Assembly (NCBI RefSeq): GCF_038967635.1
Contig: NZ_CP152413.1
Location: 496,001-560,000 of the forward strand
DNA from: Bradyrhizobium sp. B124
GTDB taxonomy: Bacteria > Pseudomonadota > Alphaproteobacteria > Rhizobiales > Xanthobacteraceae
Reading direction: 5' to 3'
DNA length: 64,000 nt
Below the pieces are notes generated by a model, which saw only the letters and a program-made list of their open reading frames with translations, was not told where the DNA came from and made no database searches. The position numbers and the translations under genes are program-made. Positions within the stretch are counted from its first letter, which is position 1; every line of letters starts with the position of its first letter. Of this stretch, positions 1-9,777 are shown piece by piece.

Positions 1-915
1 CGAGCGGCCGCCGACGATCGAATCCGGCCGCGCGAAATAGATGTACTCGAAGATGCAGGGTCGGGCCGGCTTCGGCGGGAACGGCTTGTGGCTGTGCGCC
101 CCCAGCTCGTCGAACACGATGATCTCGCCGGGCTCGATGTCGCGGACATACTTCGCGCCGATCATGTCGAGCGCGCAGGTCTCCGAGGTCAGGATCGGAT
201 GGCCGTCGAGATCGCCGAGCACCAGCGGACGGATGCCGAGCGGGTCGCGGGCGCCGACCAGCTTCTTGTTGGTCAGCGCGACCAGCGCGTAGGCGCCCTC
301 GATCGCGCGCAACGCCTCGATGAAGCGATCGATGAAGCGCGCGCGCTTCGACTGTGCCACGAGATGCAGGATCACCTCGGTATCGGTGGTCGACTGCATC
401 AACGCACCGCCCTTGACCAGCTCGCTGCGCAGGGTCAGGCCGTTGGTCAGGTTGCCGTTGTGGCCGACCGCAAAGCCGCCGGCATTGAGCTCGGCGAACA
501 GCGGCTGCACGTTGCGCAGGCCTGTGCCGCCGGTGGTGGGGTAGCGGACATGGCCGACCGCGGCGTTGCCGGGCAGGCGGTCGATCACCTCGCGGCGGGA
601 GAAGGCGTCGCCGACCAGGCCGAGGCGGCGTTCACTGTGGAAGCGGGCGCCGTCGAAGGAGACGATGCCGGCGGCCTCCTGGCCGCGGTGTTGCAGGGCG
701 TGCAGCCCGAGCGCGGTGATCGCCGCGGATTCGGGATGGCCGAAGACGCCGAACACGCCGCATTCCTCGCGGAGCGTGTCGCCATCGAGATCGGGGTGGT
801 ATCTGAAATCGTTGTCCCGGAGATGGTCTTGTCGAAGATGGTCCTGCATTTCGATCGGGCCCAAATCGAGATCCATTTGGGCGGCGTGATCGGAAGGGGT
901 TTGCATCTCGTTCAT
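1..915 (-). CDS. purF: Amidophosphoribosyltransferase (PurF), C-terminus beyond window
   Basis: First committed step of purine synthesis: transfers glutamine amide nitrogen to PRPP, giving phosphoribosylamine, in the cytosol. About 305 codons are visible, reading out of the window at position 1, so this is the N-terminal Ntn-hydrolase glutaminase domain only. The motif EECGVFG carries the catalytic Cys that becomes N-terminal after propeptide removal; about 50 residues precede it, which is longer than usual. Further family motifs seen are GHVRYPTTGG, GHNGNLTN and TTDTEVILHL. The phosphoribosyltransferase domain is outside. The ATG at 915 is used. It lies 26 bp downstream of cvpA on the same strand, the usual cvpA-purF pairing. 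Confidence 0.95.
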   Translation of the reverse strand, partial: MNEMQTPSDHAAQMDLDLGPIEMQDHLRQDHLRDNDFRYHPDLDGDTLREECGVFGVFGHPESAAITALGLHALQHRGQEAAGIVSFDGARFHSERRLGLVGDAFSRREVIDRLPGNAAVGHVRYPTTGGTGLRNVQPLFAELNAGGFAVGHNGNLTNGLTLRSELVKGGALMQSTTDTEVILHLVAQSKRARFIDRFIEALRAIEGAYALVALTNKKLVGARDPLGIRPLVLGDLDGHPILTSETCALDMIGAKYVRDIEPGEIIVFDELGAHSHKPFPPKPARPCIFEYIYFARPDSIVGGRS

Positions 916-941
916 CGCCTCTCGTAAGGGGCCCAAATAAG

Positions 942-1577
942 TTATCGGCCCGCGGGTTTCTCGATCAGCTTTTTCAAGCTGTCACGCGCAGGTTTGCTAT
1001 AGCCATCGCCCGACGCCGGCGTTGCCTGATCGTTGGTATCAGCCGCAGAATCGTCGTCCGGCTTATTCTTCTTGAACTTCTTTAAGATGGTGTTCTCGGG
1101 GTCATCAGGCAAGAGCGCCATCAGCCAATCCCCGGTTCCCTGCAGCACCACCCGGGACTTCGCGCCGGTCACCCAATCGGGCCGCTGCTTGTCCGGAACC
1201 AGCCAAGTGAAGAACATGAACGCCACAACCACGATCAGCAGGCCGCGGGCGAGCCCGAACAGGAAGCCGAGGGTGCGGTCGAGCGCGCCGATCCGGGAAT
1301 CCAGGATCATGTCCGAGATCCGCACGGTGATGATCGAGACCACGATCAGCGTACCGATGAAGACGCCGGCCACCACCACCACGGCCGCGACCGTGTCGTT
1401 ATTGAAGTAAGTTTTGGCGGTCGGCAGCAGCTTCGAGAAAGCATACAGCGTCACCAGCGCAGCGGCGCCCCAGGCCGCGATCGACAGGATCTCGCGCATG
1501 AAGCCGCGCACCATGGCAAGCAGGCCCGAGATCAGCATCACGCCGAGCAGGACGAGATCAAGTATCGTTATGGGCAT
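942..1577 (-). CDS. cvpA: CvpA family inner-membrane protein
   Basis: A 211-aa protein with four predicted hydrophobic segments in the first 130 residues (starting ITILDLVLLGVMLISGLLA) and the GFMREILSIAAWG signature of CvpA/colicin V production proteins. The last 70 residues are polar, charged and probably disordered. CvpA homologues are linked to envelope homeostasis and colicin V export, but the exact biochemical role is not settled. It is placed directly upstream of purF, as in many proteobacteria, and probably co-transcribed with it. Confidence 0.9.
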   Translation of the reverse strand: MPITILDLVLLGVMLISGLLAMVRGFMREILSIAAWGAAALVTLYAFSKLLPTAKTYFNNDTVAAVVVVAGVFIGTLIVVSIITVRISDMILDSRIGALDRTLGFLFGLARGLLIVVVAFMFFTWLVPDKQRPDWVTGAKSRVVLQGTGDWLMALLPDDPENTILKKFKKNKPDDDSAADTNDQATPASGDGYSKPARDSLKKLIEKPAGR

Positions 1578-1747
1578 CGGCTGGTCAGGTCCGCTGGTAC
1601 GTTTGGGTCCGCTGTTAAGGGCTCGCGAATCGGCAAAGTCGGTGCCGTCCTAACTGAGGCGCATCGAGGGCATTCGGCAAGGCCGCAACACCACCAGTCC
1701 CGCGCGGCGGATGTATAGCGGCGGGGGGCTGATACGTCACGCCTGCT

Positions 1748-3229
1748 TTAGCTGGTCTCGCGACGGAATCGGGCCGGTGTGGCATTTTTCTCAGCCGCAT
1801 CAGCGCCCCTGGAGCCGCTTTGGTCGTCCCTTGGCGCAGCCCGGCCACCTCGCGGCGTACCGCGCGCGGCAATTTCGGCGACCAGCGTGGTCAGATTGCC
1901 GACGCTGTTCAGCGCGAGCCCGCTATCGCCGCCGCCGTCGCCGCGGGCCGATTCGGGCAGGATGGCGCGGCCGAAGCCGAGCTTGAGGGCCTCTTTCAGC
2001 CGAGCCGGGGTCTGCGCCACCGGGCGGATCGCGCCGGATAGCGAGATTTCGCCGAAATAGACCGCGTCCGTCGGCAAGGGCGCATTCACCAGCGAGGAGA
2101 CCAGCGCGGCGGCAGCTGCGAGGTCCGCGGCCGGCTCCTGGATGCGCAGGCCGCCCGCGACATTGAGATAGACGTCATGTCCGGACAATTTGACGCCGCA
2201 ATGCGCTTCCAGCACCGCCAGCACCATCGACAGCCGGCTCGGATCCCAGCCGACCACGGCGCGGCGCGGCGTGCCGAGCGAGGTCGGCGCCACCAGCGCC
2301 TGCAACTCGACCAGCACCGGGCGGGTGCCCTCGATGCCGGCGAACACCGCAGTACCGGGACTGCCGAGCTCACGTTCGGAGAGGAACAATTCCGAGGGGT
2401 TGGTGACCTCGCGCAGGCCGAGCCCGGTCATCTCGAACACGCCGATCTCGTCGGTCGCGCCAAAGCGGTTCTTCGCCGAGCGCAGGATGCGGAACTGCTG
2501 CGAGCCTTCGCCCTCGAACGACAGCACCGCATCGACCATGTGCTCGACCACGCGGGGGCCGGCGATCTGGCCGTCCTTGGTCACATGCCCGACCAGGATG
2601 ATCGTTGCCCCCGTCTTCTTGGCGAAGCGAATGAGCGCCTGCGCCGAGGCGCGGACCTGGGTTACCGTGCCGGGCGCGGATTCGACCGTGTCGGTCCACA
2701 TGGTCTGGATCGAGTCGATCACGATCAGCCGCGGCACCGCGCCTTCCGACAGCGTCGAGACGATGTCCTCGACCGAGGTTTCGGAGGCGAGCTGCACCGG
2801 CGCGTCCGCGAGCCCGAGACGCTCGGCGCGGAGCCGCACCTGGGCGACCGCTTCTTCGCCTGAGATATAGACCGCGCGATGGCCGGCCCGCGCCATCATG
2901 GAGGTTGCCTGGGTCAGCAGCGTGGATTTTCCGATGCCGGGATCGCCGCCCACCAGGAGCACCGAGCCGCGGACAAAGCCTCCGCCGGTGACACGGTCGA
3001 GCTCGGCCATGCCCGACGACAGCCGCGGCGCGTCCTGGGTTTTGCCGGACAGCGATTCCAGCGCGAACGTCCGCCCCTTGCGCTTCGATCGGATCGAGAC
3101 CGGCACCGAGCCCGTGGTGTCCTCCTCGGCCAGCGTGTTCCACTCGCCGCAGGAGTCGCACTTGCCCTGCCAGCGATTATACGCCGCGCCGCAGTTCTGG
3201 CAGACGAAGGAGAGGGTTGATTTGGCCAT
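1748..3229 (-). CDS. radA: DNA repair protein RadA/Sms
   Basis: A RecA-like ATPase that helps branch migration and processing of recombination intermediates. The 493-aa protein shows an N-terminal C4 zinc finger (Cys10, 13, 24, 27), a Walker A (GGDPGIGKSTLL, about residues 93-104), the RadA-specific KNRFG motif near residue 253, and a C-terminal Lon-protease-like domain ending around residue 450. The final 40 residues, rich in Gly, Arg and Ala, extend beyond the usual end. It precedes cvpA on the same strand with a gap of about 170 bp, so may have its own promoter. Confidence 0.96.
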   Translation of the reverse strand: MAKSTLSFVCQNCGAAYNRWQGKCDSCGEWNTLAEEDTTGSVPVSIRSKRKGRTFALESLSGKTQDAPRLSSGMAELDRVTGGGFVRGSVLLVGGDPGIGKSTLLTQATSMMARAGHRAVYISGEEAVAQVRLRAERLGLADAPVQLASETSVEDIVSTLSEGAVPRLIVIDSIQTMWTDTVESAPGTVTQVRASAQALIRFAKKTGATIILVGHVTKDGQIAGPRVVEHMVDAVLSFEGEGSQQFRILRSAKNRFGATDEIGVFEMTGLGLREVTNPSELFLSERELGSPGTAVFAGIEGTRPVLVELQALVAPTSLGTPRRAVVGWDPSRLSMVLAVLEAHCGVKLSGHDVYLNVAGGLRIQEPAADLAAAAALVSSLVNAPLPTDAVYFGEISLSGAIRPVAQTPARLKEALKLGFGRAILPESARGDGGGDSGLALNSVGNLTTLVAEIAARGTPRGGRAAPRDDQSGSRGADAAEKNATPARFRRETS

Positions 3230-3322
3230 GGATGGGATTGGTTCAGCGGTGGTTTCGAATCCGCGTCACCCATTAGCACGGAATGAGGAATGCGGGGTGT
3301 TTGATGCGCAGTGGGGCGGATT

Positions 3323-4054
3323 CTACGACGTCACCGCCGACCACAGCAGCGACACGCCTGCCGCCAGCATGATGCCGTCCATGATCAGGCGGAATGACTC
3401 CGGCTTCAACTGCAGCACGAAGCGTTTGGCGATGAAGGCGCCGGCCATCAGCGAGGCGCCGGCGATCAGGCCCTTCAGCGCGATGTCGGGTGTCAGCGCG
3501 CCGAACCGCTCGAAGGTCACCGACTTGCTGACATAGAGCCCGAGCGAGCTTGCCGCTTCGGTGGCGAGGAACGCGCCCTTGCTGAGGCCGTAAAACAAAA
3601 ACAGCGGCACGCTGAGCGGACCGGTCGAGACCACGATGCCGGTGAGATAGCCGATCACGGCGCCGCCGATTGCGAGATGCCAGAGATTGGCCTTCAGTTT
3701 GTGCTGCGCCAGCCAGTGCCGCACCGGCACCATCGCGATCAGGAACACGCCGATCGCAATATCGACCGCGCGCGAAGGCAGAGCGAGCAGGGTGCGCGCG
3801 CCAAGTGCTGCGGCCGGAATGCCCGTGATCGAGTAGGCGGCGCAGGCGCGCCAGTCGACCTCGCGCCACCAGGCCAGGATCCGCGACAGATTGGCCATCA
3901 CGGCCGCGACCGCCATGATCGGCACCGCCTGTTTCGGCCCGTACTGATAGACCAGCACCGGCATCAGCATGATCGACGAGCCGGTGCCGACGATGCCTGA
4001 GATGGTGCCAGCGACCAGGCCGACGATGAGGACGAACAGGAAGCCCACGCGCAC
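3323..4054 (-). CDS. Sulfite exporter TauE/SafE family permease
   Basis: A 243-aa polytopic membrane protein with two repeats of hydrophobic helices and the glycine-rich opening GLVAGTISGIVGTGSSIMLM typical of TauE/SafE (DUF81) transporters. Family members move organosulfur or sulfite-type anions, but the substrate cannot be read from sequence. No sulfur metabolism genes lie nearby. The ATG at 4054 is the best start because the hydrophobic segment begins at once; a longer GTG/TTG-initiated reading adds only an Arg-rich non-family leader. Confidence 0.85.
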   Translation of the reverse strand: MRVGFLFVLIVGLVAGTISGIVGTGSSIMLMPVLVYQYGPKQAVPIMAVAAVMANLSRILAWWREVDWRACAAYSITGIPAAALGARTLLALPSRAVDIAIGVFLIAMVPVRHWLAQHKLKANLWHLAIGGAVIGYLTGIVVSTGPLSVPLFLFYGLSKGAFLATEAASSLGLYVSKSVTFERFGALTPDIALKGLIAGASLMAGAFIAKRFVLQLKPESFRLIMDGIMLAAGVSLLWSAVTS

Positions 4055-4174
4055 TCCGGAACGTGATCCCGAGCCACGCCGGACGCGTGTCTCGAAAGCG
4101 AAGGCTCAGTGTGACCTCATGGTTCGAGACGGCGCAAGGGCGCCTTGAACCAGGGCGTGTCGTCGCGCGCAGCG

Positions 4175-4978
4175 TCAATACTTCGCGACGACCGGGCTGC
4201 CGAAGCGGTAGTTGACGCGCACCGTCACCATGTCGACGTCCTGGCGGATGCGTTCGTCATGGTTGAGCTGGGCGATGAACACCGGATCGTAGGTCATGTG
4301 AACATTGTTGGTTCCCATGAACAGATGATCGTATTCGAGCGCCAGCGACCAGTTGTGCGCGATCGCATATTCGGCACCGGCGCCGATCGCACCGCCCCAG
4401 CGCGTCTCGCTGCCGCGGTCGGCGATGAAGCCGACCGGCACGCCGGGTCCGAAGGCCGGCGTGATGAAGCTCTCGTAGCGATCGCGCACGACGGCCGCGC
4501 CACCCTTTGCGTACAGCAGGAAGGCGCCCCAGGAATAGCCGACCTGCCCGGTGAACAGGCCGATGGCATCGATCTTCGAGCGGTTGGCGAAGCCTGCAAA
4601 CAGCGGGGCTGTGGACGGGTTCGAGCCGGAAAGGTCGGCCCAATTGCCCTGCGCTTCGACGCCGAACACCCAGGCCGCCTGCTGCCAGCGATAACCAATC
4701 TGGCCGCCGGCGGTCGCGCCGCTCGCGGTGTGGCAACCTTCAGGGCCGGTGAAATTCACGACGCCGAGCGCCGGATTGGTGATGGCGAAGGGCACGATGT
4801 CCCAGCACTTTCGGCTCCAGCCGCCGCCGCCATTGGCGCCGAGGTAGAAGCCGCTCCAGTCGGTGGTGGCGGCGACGATCGGGGGCGCCTTGGTGTACGG
4901 GCGGGCGGCGAGGTCGGCAGCGGACGCGCTTGCAATGCCGAGCATGAGCACGGAGGCGGCGACGAAATATGTCTTCAT
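4175..4978 (-). CDS. Outer-membrane beta-barrel protein (Omp25/31-like)
   Basis: About 267 residues from the ATG at 4978. It has a signal peptide (MKTYFVAASVLMLGIASASA, cleavage before ADLAARPY), then the motif TDWSGFYLGANGGGGW, typical of rhizobial/Brucella Omp25-Omp31 type porin-like barrels. The body alternates short aromatic strands, and the C-terminal strand ends VRVNYRFG...AKY. Two Cys residues in the first third could form a disulfide. An upstream in-frame ATG at 5002 would add eight residues before the signal peptide and is less likely. It is probably a monocistronic surface protein. Confidence 0.85.
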   Translation of the reverse strand: MKTYFVAASVLMLGIASASAADLAARPYTKAPPIVAATTDWSGFYLGANGGGGWSRKCWDIVPFAITNPALGVVNFTGPEGCHTASGATAGGQIGYRWQQAAWVFGVEAQGNWADLSGSNPSTAPLFAGFANRSKIDAIGLFTGQVGYSWGAFLLYAKGGAAVVRDRYESFITPAFGPGVPVGFIADRGSETRWGGAIGAGAEYAIAHNWSLALEYDHLFMGTNNVHMTYDPVFIAQLNHDERIRQDVDMVTVRVNYRFGSPVVAKY

Positions 4979-5139
4979 GGGCAGATCCAATGCATGAATC
5001 AAATCGATGTCAGGCTAGTCGATTTGCACCACCTCCGGCTGTACCCGGTCCGCCACATCCGGCCGCATTCGCGTGTACCGCAGGCTCCCGTGCCGCGAGA
5101 ATGCGGATGTTTGACTCGCACGCCGTGCAACAAATTCGA

Positions 5140-5262
5140 CGTCGTCCTGGCGAAAGCCAGGACCCATTACCCCAAATCTCAATTGTTGCACGACGCCGGG
5201 GCCACGATCCCGTTCACAATCGAATGCGGTGGTTATGGGTCCTGGCTTTCGCCAGGACGACG
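5140..5262. repeat. REP/BIME-like inverted-repeat pair, copy 1
   Basis: Two copies of a REP-like hairpin face each other. The left copy (5140-5166) begins cgtcgtcctggcgaaagcca and the right copy (5237-5262) is its reverse complement. Each copy is itself palindromic around GAAAGC, and about 70 bp separate them. The same arrangement, with the same 123-bp total length and a similar central sequence, occurs at 40863-40985. It is intergenic, between the outer-membrane protein start and the nuclease stop. Confidence 0.8.
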
Positions 5263-5338
5263 GTGGTGTGTGCGGCATCATCCGATCCGCGTCGCGACCA
5301 ACAATGCTGATTGTTACGAGGCGCAAGTCCGCCATCGA

Positions 5339-6109
5339 TCACTTCAGCACCACCCACGCCGGCGCATGATCGCTGGCGCCTTCCTCGCCACGAACATCGC
5401 GGTCGACGCCGGCTTTCGCCAGCCGCGCCGCCACGTCGGGGCTGAGCAGGAGATGATCGAGCCGGAGGCCTGCATCGCGCGGCCAGCGCTGGCGCTTGTA
5501 GTCCCAGAAGGTGAACATCTGTTGATCCGGATGCAGCGTGCGGAGCGCATCGCACCAGCCCTGATCGACCAGCGCCTTGAACGCGGCGCGGCTCTTCGGC
5601 TGGATCAGCGCATCCTTGTCCCAGGAGCGGGTCGGATAGATGTCGAGAGGCGTCGGCGCGACGTTGTAGTCGCCGGCCAGCACCACCGGGACCTCCTGCT
5701 TGAGCAGCTTGGCGGCGTGGGCGCGCAGCCGCTTGAACCAGGCCAGCTTGTAATCGAATTTCGGGCCGGGCTGCGGATTGCCGTTCGGAAGGTAAAGGCT
5801 GGTGACGACGATGCCGCGCACCGCGGCCTCGATGTAGCGCGCCTCATGGTCGCCGGCGTCGCCGGGCAGGGCGGTGCGGATCAAGACCGGCTTGGCCCTG
5901 CGCGCGAGGATCGCGACGCCGTTCCAGGTCTTCTGTCCCTGCCACACCGCGCCGTAGCCGGCCTTCTCGAGCGCGGCCGCGGGAAATTCGGCGTCGCTCG
6001 CTTTCAACTCCTGCAAGCTGACGACGTCGGGCCTGGCCGATTTCAGCCAGCGCAGCAGGTTCGGCAGGCGGCGGTTGACGTTGTTGATGTTGAAGGTCGC
6101 GATCTTCAT
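5339..6109 (-). CDS. xth: Exodeoxyribonuclease III-type AP endonuclease
   Basis: Mg2+-dependent exonuclease/AP endonuclease of base-excision repair. The 256-residue protein has the EEP-fold motifs in order: MKIATFNINNVNRR, the metal-ligand Glu in SLQELKA, WNGVAILAR, GDYNVAPTPLDIY (catalytic Asp-Asn), LRLDHLL and the terminal SDHAP (catalytic Asp-His). Length fits the XthA family (about 260). An upstream TTG at 6115 would add only two residues; the ATG at 6109 is preferred. It follows alr on the same strand with a 24-bp gap. Confidence 0.92.
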   Translation of the reverse strand: MKIATFNINNVNRRLPNLLRWLKSARPDVVSLQELKASDAEFPAAALEKAGYGAVWQGQKTWNGVAILARRAKPVLIRTALPGDAGDHEARYIEAAVRGIVVTSLYLPNGNPQPGPKFDYKLAWFKRLRAHAAKLLKQEVPVVLAGDYNVAPTPLDIYPTRSWDKDALIQPKSRAAFKALVDQGWCDALRTLHPDQQMFTFWDYKRQRWPRDAGLRLDHLLLSPDVAARLAKAGVDRDVRGEEGASDHAPAWVVLK

Positions 6110-6133
6110 GCGCAATCGCGAACCTCGATCGCG

Positions 6134-7432
6134 TCAGGCGGAGGGCGCCGTAGGCTCGGCGGGCAATGGCGGTGGCGCAGCCGGCGTTGTCGGCAGCGTG
6201 GGCGGCACTACAGGTGCGGCGGCTATCTCGCTCTTCTCGGCGACCGCGTCGCTTGTCGCGGCGACGGCCTCGCCGCCCTTATAGATGCGTACGAAGCGAC
6301 GGCCGAGGCTGGTCAGCACCTCATAGCCGATGGTGCCGAAATGATGCGCGACCTCGTCGACCGTGATGCCTTCGCCGATCAGCGTCACCATGTGGCCGCG
6401 CCGCACGGCATTCTTGTCGAGGTCGGTGACGTCGACCGCGATCAAATCCATCGAGACGCGGCCGGCGATCGGGCAGCGCTTGCCGGCGACCACGACCTCG
6501 GCGCCACGGGTGCCGTCATTGGCGCTGGCGGCGCGGAAATAGCCGTCCGCATAGCCGGCGGAGACGATCGCAAGCCGGGTCGGCCGGCGCGCGGTCCAGG
6601 TGCCGCCATAGCCGACGGTCTCACCGCGATCGATGTTGCGGATCTGCACGATGCGCGCCTTGAGGTCGACCACCTGCTGCATCGGGTTGTCGGCCTCCGG
6701 CGTCGGGTTGACGCCGTAGAGCGCGCAGCCCGGCCGCACCATCTCGAACTGGAACTGCGCGCCGAGGAACACGCCGGAGGAGTTCGCGAGCGAGGCCGGC
6801 ACGCCGGTGAACAGGCTCGCGATCTCGCGGAAGCTCGCCAGCTGTTTGGCGTTGGCGGGGTTGTTGAGCAGTTCGGCGGAGACGAGGTGGCTCATCACAA
6901 GCGTGATGCCGTGATCGCCGGCATTGATCCGCGGGATGATGCCCTGGGCTTCGCTGACCGTCAGCCCGAGCCGGTTCATGCCGGTGTCGATATGGATGGC
7001 GGCGCCGCCGGACCAGCCGGAGCGGCGGCAGAACACGTCCCATTCGGCGAGCTCGTTGAGATCGCCGATCACGGGCTTGCAGTCGATCTTCGCGTAGGCG
7101 TCGCCGGTCTGCTGGAAGAAGCCGCCGAGCGCATACACGGTCGCCTGCGGAACTGCCGCGCGTACCACGGCGGCCTCCTCGACGGTGGCGACGAAGAAGG
7201 TCTTGCAGCCGGCCTTGGCCAGCGCCCGCGACACCTGCTCGGCGCCGCAACCATAGGCGTTGGCCTTGACGACGGCGGCGCATTCCGCCGGGACCGCGGT
7301 CTTCTCGAGCTTGCGCCAGTTGGCGATGATGGCGTCGAGGTCGACGGTCAGGATGCCAGTGGCGGTCGGATGGGCCGCCAGCAAACTGGCTTCGGGCGTC
7401 AGCTGCGATTTCGCGTCGGTCACGATGTTCAT
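6134..7432 (-). CDS. alr: Alanine racemase
   Basis: PLP-dependent interconversion of L- and D-alanine for peptidoglycan. The PLP lysine is Lys56 in AAVVKANAYGCG and the second catalytic Tyr lies in SAGYADGYFR. The substrate loop GCALYGVNP and the C-terminal barrel domain (IGEGITVDEVAHHFGTIGYE) are present. The core ends near residue 385; the last 45 residues are a low-complexity Ala/Pro tail (PPTLPTTPAAPPPLPAEP) that family members do not need. It lies directly downstream of dnaB, a common alphaproteobacterial order. Confidence 0.95.
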   Translation of the reverse strand: MNIVTDAKSQLTPEASLLAAHPTATGILTVDLDAIIANWRKLEKTAVPAECAAVVKANAYGCGAEQVSRALAKAGCKTFFVATVEEAAVVRAAVPQATVYALGGFFQQTGDAYAKIDCKPVIGDLNELAEWDVFCRRSGWSGGAAIHIDTGMNRLGLTVSEAQGIIPRINAGDHGITLVMSHLVSAELLNNPANAKQLASFREIASLFTGVPASLANSSGVFLGAQFQFEMVRPGCALYGVNPTPEADNPMQQVVDLKARIVQIRNIDRGETVGYGGTWTARRPTRLAIVSAGYADGYFRAASANDGTRGAEVVVAGKRCPIAGRVSMDLIAVDVTDLDKNAVRRGHMVTLIGEGITVDEVAHHFGTIGYEVLTSLGRRFVRIYKGGEAVAATSDAVAEKSEIAAAPVVPPTLPTTPAAPPPLPAEPTAPSA

Positions 7433-7480
7433 GGCTTATTTGTACGCGCGGGGCATGCGGCCTTCAACTGTGCCCGACCA

Positions 7481-8989
<1,509 letters not shown>

Positions 8990-9096
8990 GGACAAGCTTA
9001 TTCTTCTGATTTCGTCGTTACTGAGATTTTCGGCTGTGGGGTCGCGATCAAGCGCCAGCCCGGCACGAAGCGAAAGGACGGATGTTTCTTATGCAC

Positions 9097-9122
9097 GATT
9101 CACACAACGCAATGTGTGAATC
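9097..9122. promoter_or_regulatory. Perfect 9-8-9 inverted repeat upstream of dnaB
   Basis: The arms gattcacac and gtgtgaatc flank an 8-bp spacer, giving the core TTCACAC-N8-GTGTGAA. It lies about 108 bp upstream of the dnaB ATG and inside a stretch (8990-9279) in which I see no convincing gene. The symmetry and spacing suit a dimeric regulator rather than a terminator, because no U-tract follows on either strand. The regulator is unknown. Confidence 0.45.
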
Positions 9123-9279
9123 CGGGACGGCCGGATGCATTCCGCTTGACGGGGTTTTGCTCGAAAGGAGGGGGGCGCGACCGATCGGAGATGTGGTCGG
9201 CAAAAATTCGGGGCGGCCTGAACCTTTTTCCGGGCTGCCGCGCCCAACCAGCGGCGAGGTTGGTGCTGGCCTCGGTTCC

Positions 9280-9402
9280 TCAGACCAGGATGAGGAAAGC
9301 CAGCGCGATCAAGGCGGCAGCAACGCCAGTTGCGATCAAGGCGTAGTCGGTCACGAGGTCGCGTTGCGGGTCCAACATCGTCTGGTGCGGTTCTCGGGTC
9401 AT
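9280..9402 (-). CDS. Small predicted single-pass membrane protein (40 aa)
   Basis: The ATG at 9402 opens a 40-residue reading frame: a polar N-terminus of about 18 residues, then one hydrophobic helix beginning DYALIATGVAAALIA and ending FLILV. The composition (uncharged helix, short charged head) is what a real small membrane protein looks like and is unlikely for a chance ORF in GC-rich DNA. DYALIA faintly recalls Flp-type pilins, but the processing-site residues are absent. The ribosome-binding site is weak. A perfect CRP-type box sits 34 bp upstream of the start. Confidence 0.45.
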   Translation of the reverse strand: MTREPHQTMLDPQRDLVTDYALIATGVAAALIALAFLILV

Positions 9403-9435
9403 TCCGGACCACTACGACAGCCCGGAACAGATTTC

Positions 9436-9451
9436 TGTGAAGCAGATCACA
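9436..9451. promoter_or_regulatory. CRP/FNR-family box TGTGA-N6-TCACA
   Basis: The 16-bp sequence tgtgaagcagatcaca matches the classical CRP half-sites exactly on both sides with six bases between. It lies between the divergent small ORFs (starts at 9402 on minus and 9536 on plus), so it could act on either. FixK-type proteins prefer TTGAT-N4-ATCAA, so a CRP-like regulator is the better candidate. The match is seen; binding is inferred. Confidence 0.5.
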
Positions 9452-9482
9452 CCTGTCGCACTTTCTTTGCGGCAGGTTCGCG

Positions 9483-9507
9483 GGAACGACCCGGCGGATT
9501 CCGGGTT
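9483..9507 (+). promoter_or_regulatory. Candidate EcfG (general stress) promoter
   Basis: GGAAC at 9483-9487, 16 bases, then GGTT at 9504-9507. The alphaproteobacterial EcfG consensus is GGAAC-N16/17-CGTT, so one base of the -10 differs. Transcription would start roughly 20 bp before the ATG of the small ORF at 9536. The interval also contains a gacccgg/ccgggt inverted repeat that could be the real reason for conservation. Confidence 0.3.
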
Positions 9508-9535
9508 GTCTCCGCTCAGGGAAGATACGGTGACG

Positions 9536-9757
9536 ATGGCTCGAGAGTTTCAGACAGTGCGACCAAGGCTTGGCCAGGCAGGCGGCATCGACCGCCGCTG
9601 GGTGGCGTCGCTTGTCGAGGCCATGGAGCAGGCGGCGCGTCCGGAGGTCCGGAACGTTCCCTGCGACGTCAGCCTGATTTCAGCCGCCGCGGCTCACCTG
9701 GCGCGTCCGGCGCCGACCTTCGCGCATTGCGGCTCGGTCTACAGCCTGCGCAACTAG
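9536..9757 (+). CDS. Hypothetical small protein (73 aa)
   Basis: An ATG at 9536 with ggaagat upstream opens a 73-residue frame beginning MAREFQTVRPRLGQ. The product is soluble-looking, with an amphipathic middle (DRRWVASLVEAMEQAARPE) and no family I recognise. A longer frame starting near 9437 runs through the promoter-like region and is less likely. It ends 20 bp before the cfa stop, so the two genes converge. A possible EcfG promoter precedes it. A chance ORF cannot be excluded. Confidence 0.4.
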   Translation: MAREFQTVRPRLGQAGGIDRRWVASLVEAMEQAARPEVRNVPCDVSLISAAAAHLARPAPTFAHCGSVYSLRN

Positions 9758-9777
9758 CAATACCGGTTCTTTCAGGC

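Noticed and set aside
9280..9402. The 40-aa membrane ORF as a Flp-type pilin
   Set aside because: The DYALIA motif is similar, but the prepilin peptidase site and the usual N-terminal Glu-Tyr are absent and no tad genes are nearby.
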